Shown: in pieces, positions 53,898 to 58,524 of the stretch
Layout of the letters: each line of letters begins with the position of its first letter
Position numbering within the stretch: position 1 is the first letter of the stretch
NCBI GenBank assembly: GCA_031081675.1
Contig: JAVHLZ010000015.1
Location: forward strand, 1 to 58,524
Reading direction: 5' to 3'
DNA from: Armatimonadota bacterium
GTDB lineage: Bacteria > Sysuimicrobiota > Sysuimicrobiia > Sysuimicrobiales > Kaftiobacteriaceae
Length of the DNA stretch: 58,524 bases
The notes under the pieces: model-generated
Seen by the model: only the letters and a program-made list of their open reading frames with translations
Database searches by the model: none
Told to the model about the DNA's origin: nothing
Position numbers and translations under genes: made by a program

Positions 53898-55556
53898 ATG
53901 CGTGGGGCGGCGGCCGCGGTCGCGGTGAGCGTGGTGGCGTTTCTGGCTCTGGGGTCTCCCGTGGCGGTGCGTTCGGCGGCGGACGGGTGGTCTGCACGCG
54001 TACCGTTCACCAATGTGGTGGCCAGCCGGCCCATCGAGGGCGGCGGCTATCCGGTGCCGCCGGGCGCCACGGCACCGCTGCCCGGAACCTGCCGGTCCGG
54101 ATGGTACAACTCCAACCGATCCGAATCGTGGGTGGCGGTCCAGCCCGGTACCGAAAACCTGGTGGGGACGTCCAAGATCTTCTTTGAGACCTTCAGCACC
54201 TTTTACATCTTCCACCTGGGCGCCTACACCGTCCGTAACGGCACACCCGTGGCGCACACCCAGGTGCAGGGGTACGACTGCATCTCCACAGGCACCCAGT
54301 CCTCGCCTCCCAGCTGGATGATTGTCACGGACCCTAACGTGGCCTTCGACAGCGGTGGGCGAGCGTATCAGACGACGCTGCCGGCCAACGCGTGGTGGGT
54401 CAACCTGCACCCCGATGCGGCCATCGGTGTGTCCTACAGCGACGACCTGGGTCGCACCTGGGTTCAGGGCAACGGCGGTCGCTACCTGGATCGCGTCCCC
54501 AACCAGTCTTCCCTGACCTTCGGGGGCGTCGAGGACAAGCAGTGGGTCGCTGTGAACAACATCCCCGGCCATCCATTTCAGGACCACGTGTACGCGTTCT
54601 GGGCAGTGTTCAACGGCTTCACGGTGGAGATCCGTTACGCTATCTCCCGGGACCGGGGGGCGTCCTTCACGGCCCCGCGAAAGCTGACCGTGCCCGCCGA
54701 CCAGAGCGGTCCCGCCAACACGTACGTGTACCCGGCTGTCGACGCCGCCGGCACCCTGTACGTTGCCTTCGCCTCTTTTCCCCCGTGTTGCGTGACCCCG
54801 GCCACCCTGTACGTGACGCATTCCGACGACGATGGCGAGACCTGGAGCCCGTTCGTCAAGGTGGCGACGGTGGACGTGGTACCCGAAGGGTTCCTCCCCA
54901 ACACCACCTTCCGCGATGGTATTGTCGAGCACTTTGCCGCCAGCCCGGTATATCCGGGACACCTGTACCTGGTGTACGAAGGGTGGGATCGGACCAAGAA
55001 GCAGATGGATGTCTGGCTGACGTGGTCTGCGGACGGGGGACGGAGCTGGTCATCCCCCCAGAAGGTCAACGACAACAACAACGAGCCTACCGACCAGTTC
55101 CAGCCCTCGGTGGCTGCCGGCCCGGGCGGTCTGGTGGCGGTGGCGTTCTACGACCGGCGACGGGCGTGCCCGGAGGACCCCAGCGTGGCCCATCCCGGGG
55201 CGGAGAACTTCTGCATCGACGTCTCGCTGCAGGCGTACCGGGACACGGGAGGGAGACTGGCGGCCCTGGGTCCCAACGTCCGTGTCTCCCAGCACGCCTG
55301 GGATCCCGAACAGCCGGTCCAGAGGGTCGGAGGCGTGTCCCAGTATCCCTGCGCAGGCCACCAGGACCCCTGCCCGAAGGGCCGCGGCTTCATCGGCGAC
55401 TACTTCGGCCTTGCCATCTCGGCCCGGAACATATACGCCCTGTTTGTCTCCACCCACTACCCCTCGGATGTCACGGCCGACGACGGGGGCCCTGTGTACT
55501 ACCAGCAGCAGGTCCTCGCGACGGTTCCCCGCTCGGCGGTCGAGCGCGGGCGCTGA
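53898..55556 (+). CDS. Exported BNR/sialidase-like beta-propeller protein
   Basis: A 552-residue protein with a signal peptide (MRGAAAAVAVSVVAFLALG, cleavage near AVRSA). The mature part has repeated Asp-box motifs (SYSDDLGRTW, ISRDRGASF, HSDDDGETW, SADGGRSW), typical of sialidases and other six-bladed beta-propeller glycan-binding or glycan-cleaving proteins. Catalytic residues of true sialidases (Arg triad, Tyr/Glu pair) cannot be assigned with confidence, so the activity is open. Several Cys pairs suggest disulphides. ATG 53898 is preferred because the signal peptide starts there and GGGGTGG lies five bases upstream; ATG 53880 is an alternative. It is divergent from tRNA-Leu and convergent with the GAF/GGDEF-like gene. 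Confidence 0.78.
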   Translation: MRGAAAAVAVSVVAFLALGSPVAVRSAADGWSARVPFTNVVASRPIEGGGYPVPPGATAPLPGTCRSGWYNSNRSESWVAVQPGTENLVGTSKIFFETFSTFYIFHLGAYTVRNGTPVAHTQVQGYDCISTGTQSSPPSWMIVTDPNVAFDSGGRAYQTTLPANAWWVNLHPDAAIGVSYSDDLGRTWVQGNGGRYLDRVPNQSSLTFGGVEDKQWVAVNNIPGHPFQDHVYAFWAVFNGFTVEIRYAISRDRGASFTAPRKLTVPADQSGPANTYVYPAVDAAGTLYVAFASFPPCCVTPATLYVTHSDDDGETWSPFVKVATVDVVPEGFLPNTTFRDGIVEHFAASPVYPGHLYLVYEGWDRTKKQMDVWLTWSADGGRSWSSPQKVNDNNNEPTDQFQPSVAAGPGGLVAVAFYDRRRACPEDPSVAHPGAENFCIDVSLQAYRDTGGRLAALGPNVRVSQHAWDPEQPVQRVGGVSQYPCAGHQDPCPKGRGFIGDYFGLAISARNIYALFVSTHYPSDVTADDGGPVYYQQQVLATVPRSAVERGR

Positions 55557-55736
55557 TCGGCGGTCGCCGGGGGAGCGCCGACGCGCCGGCGGAGACGCTT
55601 CCGGTGCCCCGACGACGGGTGTCTGGTCGCCGTGGGCCTGAGGGCTATGCCATGACCTGACCGGCAGTCATGCCGGCGGGGTGGGGCGGCCTGCACTGCT
55701 CCCCGTCCCCGCCTCCACGGGGGCTGGCAGGTCCTG

Positions 55737-57380
55737 TCACAACGGACCCATCATCGACGCTCCCACGATCGTCCGGGCGCCGTCGGCGGCGGCCACCGCG
55801 TCCAGGGCCCCGTGCAGCAGTTCGCTGGCGGTCACCGCATCGTCGGGGAAGGCGGCGATGCCGGCATAGACCTCCACGGGCCCATCGGCGTTCAGCAGGT
55901 GCTGGAGGGTGGCGTCGGCCCGGGCCATCTCGACCAGCCGGGCGGCAAACGTCCGCGCGCCGGCGGGGTTGGTCAGGGCCAGCAGAACCAGGACCGACCC
56001 CGGTCCGTTGTCGGCCACCACGTCCACCCGGCGGGCCGCGTCCAGGACGAGGGCCGTCCACCGGCGGTGGGCCAGCTCGGCGTCCTCGGCCGGGCCGGCG
56101 GAGGCGCGGGCGTCGATCTGCGGACAGGACAGGGCCAGCAGCGCAAACGGCACCCCCAGCTGAGTGGCCCGGGACACCTCCTGGCGCAGCATCTGGTCGA
56201 ACTGCTCCCGGCTGTACAGCCGCGCATCGGGCTTGGCCAGGGCCAGACGCTGCATGTCCTCCAGCAGCGCCGCCCGGTCCAGGGCCAGTCCCGCCTGGCT
56301 GGCCACGTGGCCCAGGGTGGCCAGGGCCGTGCGCGCGGGCTCCCACCTGTCGCCGCCGCCAGCCGCCAGGATGCCCTGCAGGCGGTCACCGACCACTATC
56401 GGCACCCCGATCGCCCGACTCCACGGTCCCCCCTCGGCGATCTCCACCTGGACGGGACCGCTGGCCGCCTCCGTGATCCGGGCAGCGCAGGCTCGCATGA
56501 CCGCCACGGCCTCCGGCTCGTCGGCACCCATGACACAGGCAGGGGTGAACTCTCTTTCGTGGGGCGAGGCCAGGAAGACGGCGGCGCAGGGAGCGGCCAG
56601 CAGTCGTCGGGCCGCCTCCACGACGGTGGTCAGGACCGATGCCGTGTCGGTGACGGCGGCCAGGCGCCGGGAGAGGTCGTAGGCGAACTCCAGGTCAGCC
56701 AGCCGGCGCATCAGCTGGTCGGTGGCCTGGTCCAGACGGTGCTGAAGGGCGCGGGCCAGTTCTTCCCGCTCCCGGGACAGGCGCGTCTCCTGCGCCAGCA
56801 CGCCGAAGAACGCCGCCAGCAGCAGGCTGCCGATGGTGAACAGTCCCACCCGCAGGGTGGCGGATCCCAGGGCCTGGATCCCGCCGCCGGCCACCGACCA
56901 CATCCAGATCACGATGGCGGAGACGGCGACGGCCGCCAGCAGGGTCTGCCGGAGGTTCAACCGCACCGCGGCGGTCAGGATGGGCAGATAGAACAGGGGC
57001 AGCAGCGGACTCTGGATGCCCCCGGTGAACCCGCAGAGGGCTGCCACGGCGAGGATGTCGACGGTGAGCAGAAAGTCCTGCGTCGGTGCCCACCGCAGCC
57101 GGGGGACGACAAACCACAGGACGGCCACGTACCCCGCCAGCAACACCGACAGCCCCGTCAGGGCCATCTCGCTCTCAGGGGTCAGGGCGTCCCACTGCAG
57201 CAGGGGCAGCAGCGCCAGCAGCACGGCCAGGCGCACCACGGTGATGGCGCGTTCGACCCGCGTCTGGCCCTGCAGCGCGTCCAGGAACGGCCGCGCGGCG
57301 GACGCGGGCGGGCTGGCGGCGCGCCGGACGGACCTGCGCACGTGTCCCAGGAGGACACGAAGACGTGCCGGAAGTCGCAT
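55737..57380 (-). CDS. Membrane GAF protein with degenerate GGDEF domain
   Basis: A 547-residue protein. Residues about 40-230 hold five to six membrane segments. A coiled segment (REELARALQHRLDQATDQLMRRLADLEFAYDLSRRLA) leads into a GAF domain (about 260-400). The C-terminal part (about 415-540) has the shape of a GGDEF domain: LYSREQFDQMLRQEVSRATQLGVPFALLALS at its start and VYAGIAAFPDDAVTASELLHGALDAV near its end. The GGDEF signature itself is not there; the matching place reads VADNGPGSVLVLL. It should be catalytically inactive as a diguanylate cyclase but could still sense or bind. ATG 57378-57380 is taken because the conserved reading starts there. It is divergent from the M23 gene. Confidence 0.75.
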   Translation of the reverse strand: MRLPARLRVLLGHVRRSVRRAASPPASAARPFLDALQGQTRVERAITVVRLAVLLALLPLLQWDALTPESEMALTGLSVLLAGYVAVLWFVVPRLRWAPTQDFLLTVDILAVAALCGFTGGIQSPLLPLFYLPILTAAVRLNLRQTLLAAVAVSAIVIWMWSVAGGGIQALGSATLRVGLFTIGSLLLAAFFGVLAQETRLSREREELARALQHRLDQATDQLMRRLADLEFAYDLSRRLAAVTDTASVLTTVVEAARRLLAAPCAAVFLASPHEREFTPACVMGADEPEAVAVMRACAARITEAASGPVQVEIAEGGPWSRAIGVPIVVGDRLQGILAAGGGDRWEPARTALATLGHVASQAGLALDRAALLEDMQRLALAKPDARLYSREQFDQMLRQEVSRATQLGVPFALLALSCPQIDARASAGPAEDAELAHRRWTALVLDAARRVDVVADNGPGSVLVLLALTNPAGARTFAARLVEMARADATLQHLLNADGPVEVYAGIAAFPDDAVTASELLHGALDAVAAADGARTIVGASMMGPL

Positions 57381-57544
57381 CGATCGGGCTCCTGTGTGTT
57401 CTCTGCCCCGAGGGGGCCAGCGCGCAGACTTCCTCGCAGGAGAGGCGCCCGGTCCGGACAATGGTTTCAAGCGAATGCAGCGTGCGGAAGGGAGTGCACG
57501 CCCTCGATACGGACGCGCAAGCCTGAAGGGGAACGGAAGCGGGT

Positions 57545-58423
57545 ATGGGCAGGGGCGGAATGAGACAGGCGGTCCTGACCGGCCTGCTGGTGGCGGCCGG
57601 AGTGGCCGGCGCCGCCGCCAGCCCGCCTCCGACAGTATCCTTCCGTCTGGCTGCTCCCGAGGTGCGGCAGGGGGCCGCCGTGGAGATGACGGTCTGGATC
57701 CGTCCGGGCCCTCCGGGACGGCCGGTGGTCCGCTTCGCCGGCCGCGAGTGGGCGCTGTACCGCGAGCGCGACCGCTGGCGGACGTACCTGGCGACCGATC
57801 CCACCACGGCCCCGGGAGTCAGGGGGGTGACCGTGGAGGCCGTCGGCCCCGCCGGGCCGGTCGTCCTCGCCCGCACCACGCTCACGGTGCGGCGGGTGCC
57901 GTTCGCCCGACGCCGCCTCACGCTGGATCCCGATGACCTCGCGCGGTTGGACCCGGCCCTGCTGCAGGACGAAGCCCGGCGGGTCGCCCGGGCGCTGCGG
58001 GTGCTGGCCGACCGGCAGCTGTGGCAGGGCAGGTTTACTCTCCCGGTGGGCGGCCGCCTGACCTCCCGATACGGCGTGATCAGCGTCTACCAGGGCGAGG
58101 TGCGCGGCTTTCACCGGGGCGTGGACCTGGCAGCTCCTGAGGGCACCCCGGTCCGCGCTGCCGCCGGCGGCGTCGTGCGCCTGGCGGAGGAGCTGCCCGT
58201 CAGCGGCAACGCCGTGCTGGTCGACCACGGGCTGGGGATCGTCACGTCCTACCTGCACCTGTCCGCGGTCGAGGTCGCCCCGGGCCAGCCCGTGCGCCGC
58301 GGCGATCAGGTAGGCCGGGTGGGTGCCACGGGGCTGGCCACCGGGCCCCACCTGCACTGGGGCCTGCGGGTCAACGGCGTGTACGTGGATCCGCTGGCGT
58401 GGGTGCAGACGCATTCGCCCTAG
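57545..58423 (+). CDS. Exported M23-family metallopeptidase
   Basis: A 292-residue protein with a signal peptide (hydrophobic AVLTGLLVAAGVAGAAAS). A beta-rich middle domain (residues 30-110) and a linker helix follow, and then a C-terminal M23 peptidase domain (about 175-285). The zinc ligands are in GFHRGVDLAAPEG (His and Asp) and GPHLHWGL (His), with the catalytic-type His in SYLHLS. Such enzymes cleave peptidoglycan cross-links or act as activators of other hydrolases. The start may be ATG 57545 or ATG 57560; the latter has AGGGGCGG in front. It is divergent from the GAF/GGDEF-like gene across 164 bp. Confidence 0.9.
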   Translation: MGRGGMRQAVLTGLLVAAGVAGAAASPPPTVSFRLAAPEVRQGAAVEMTVWIRPGPPGRPVVRFAGREWALYRERDRWRTYLATDPTTAPGVRGVTVEAVGPAGPVVLARTTLTVRRVPFARRRLTLDPDDLARLDPALLQDEARRVARALRVLADRQLWQGRFTLPVGGRLTSRYGVISVYQGEVRGFHRGVDLAAPEGTPVRAAAGGVVRLAEELPVSGNAVLVDHGLGIVTSYLHLSAVEVAPGQPVRRGDQVGRVGATGLATGPHLHWGLRVNGVYVDPLAWVQTHSP

Positions 58424-58466
58424 ATTGTCCTGTTTCGCATTAGTGTTGACAGTAAAGGAGGGCCAT

Positions 58467-58524
58467 GTGACGAATCCTTCCCGCTGGAAACCAACCCCTT
58501 CCGGGTTGACGGGGAGGACCGCCC
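58467..58524 (+). CDS. 5' end of an unidentified gene, cut by the window
   Basis: A GTG at 58467-58469 is preceded at six bases by AGGAGG. It opens a frame of 19 codons to the right edge, reading (M)TNPSRWKPTPSGL and on. It lies 43 bp after the M23 gene and may be co-transcribed. Too little is visible to name a function. Confidence 0.5.
   Translation, partial: MTNPSRWKPTPSGLTGRTA

Noticed and set aside
55661-55676. CCGGCA-GTCA-TGCCGG hairpin between the convergent sialidase-like and GAF/GGDEF-like genes
   Set aside because: A perfect but short stem without a U tract; in such GC-rich DNA it can occur by chance, so it is not called a terminator.
57381-57544. Possible c-di-AMP (ydaO) riboswitch before the M23 peptidase gene
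   Set aside because: M23 genes are common targets, so the gap was read for the ydaO core, but the conserved elements are not there.

Overview
The window is very GC-rich (roughly 70% by eye) bacterial chromosomal DNA, densely packed with housekeeping operons. No insertion sequence, integrase, phage module or CRISPR array was seen. The gene mix points to a deep-branching, probably thermophilic, respiring bacterium of the Terrabacteria side. It has an A/V-type ATPase operon in the Thermus gene order, RapZ and YvcK genes, a DUF881/Sbp pair of Gram-positive type, an actinobacterial-style membrane subunit of succinate dehydrogenase, and c-di-GMP signalling. An uncultured thermophile lineage (for example CSP1-3/Sysuimicrobiota or relatives) would fit, but this is inference without any marker-gene search.

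Layout. 1-3.6 kb, minus strand: a c-di-GMP-I riboswitch heads an operon of a GAF/HD-GYP phosphodiesterase and a secreted Kelch protein (cut by the window edge). 3.9-8.2 kb, minus: a tripartite tricarboxylate transporter (tctC-tctB-tctA), a frameshifted HAD hydrolase and a metallo-beta-lactamase-fold hydrolase. 8.5-18.5 kb: mixed genes, including an SDR oxidoreductase, DinB-like protein, tRNA-Arg, DnaB-like ATPase, YbaK-like deacylase, MFS transporter, phosphoesterase, S9 peptidase and cobalamin adenosyltransferase. 18.6-29.7 kb: a divergent TCA-cycle locus. gntR-fumC-sdhC-sdhA-sdhB runs leftward from a promoter that carries a perfect 25-bp palindrome; icd-mdh-sucC-(phosphatase)-sucD runs rightward. 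30.2-32.4 kb: rapZ-yvcK. 32.5-40.2 kb: a complex I cluster holding only membrane-arm genes (nuoA,H,J,K,L,M,N). 40.2-49.0 kb: the A/V-type ATPase operon (H-I-K-E-C-F-A-B-D). 49.1-53.6 kb: DUF881-sbp, then gap-pgk-tpiA-secG. 53.6-58.5 kb: tRNA-Leu, an exported BNR-repeat protein, a membrane GAF/degenerate-GGDEF protein, an exported M23 peptidase and the first codons of another gene.

How it works together. Succinate and NADH oxidation would feed a quinone pool. The resulting ion gradient would be used by the A/V-type ATPase. The TCA genes form one divergent block that a local FadR-type regulator probably controls by autoregulation. Signalling is concentrated at the two ends: an HD-GYP enzyme under a c-di-GMP riboswitch on the left and a GGDEF-like domain without a recognisable active site on the right.

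The most notable structure is the leader of the HD-GYP gene (3405-3591, minus). The closing helix of the riboswitch covers the ribosome-binding region of a 22-codon leader ORF. The stop codon of that ORF overlaps the HD-GYP start codon, and a second hairpin masks the HD-GYP ribosome-binding site. A dispersed polypurine/polypyrimidine repeat found in intergenic gaps is the second unexplained feature.
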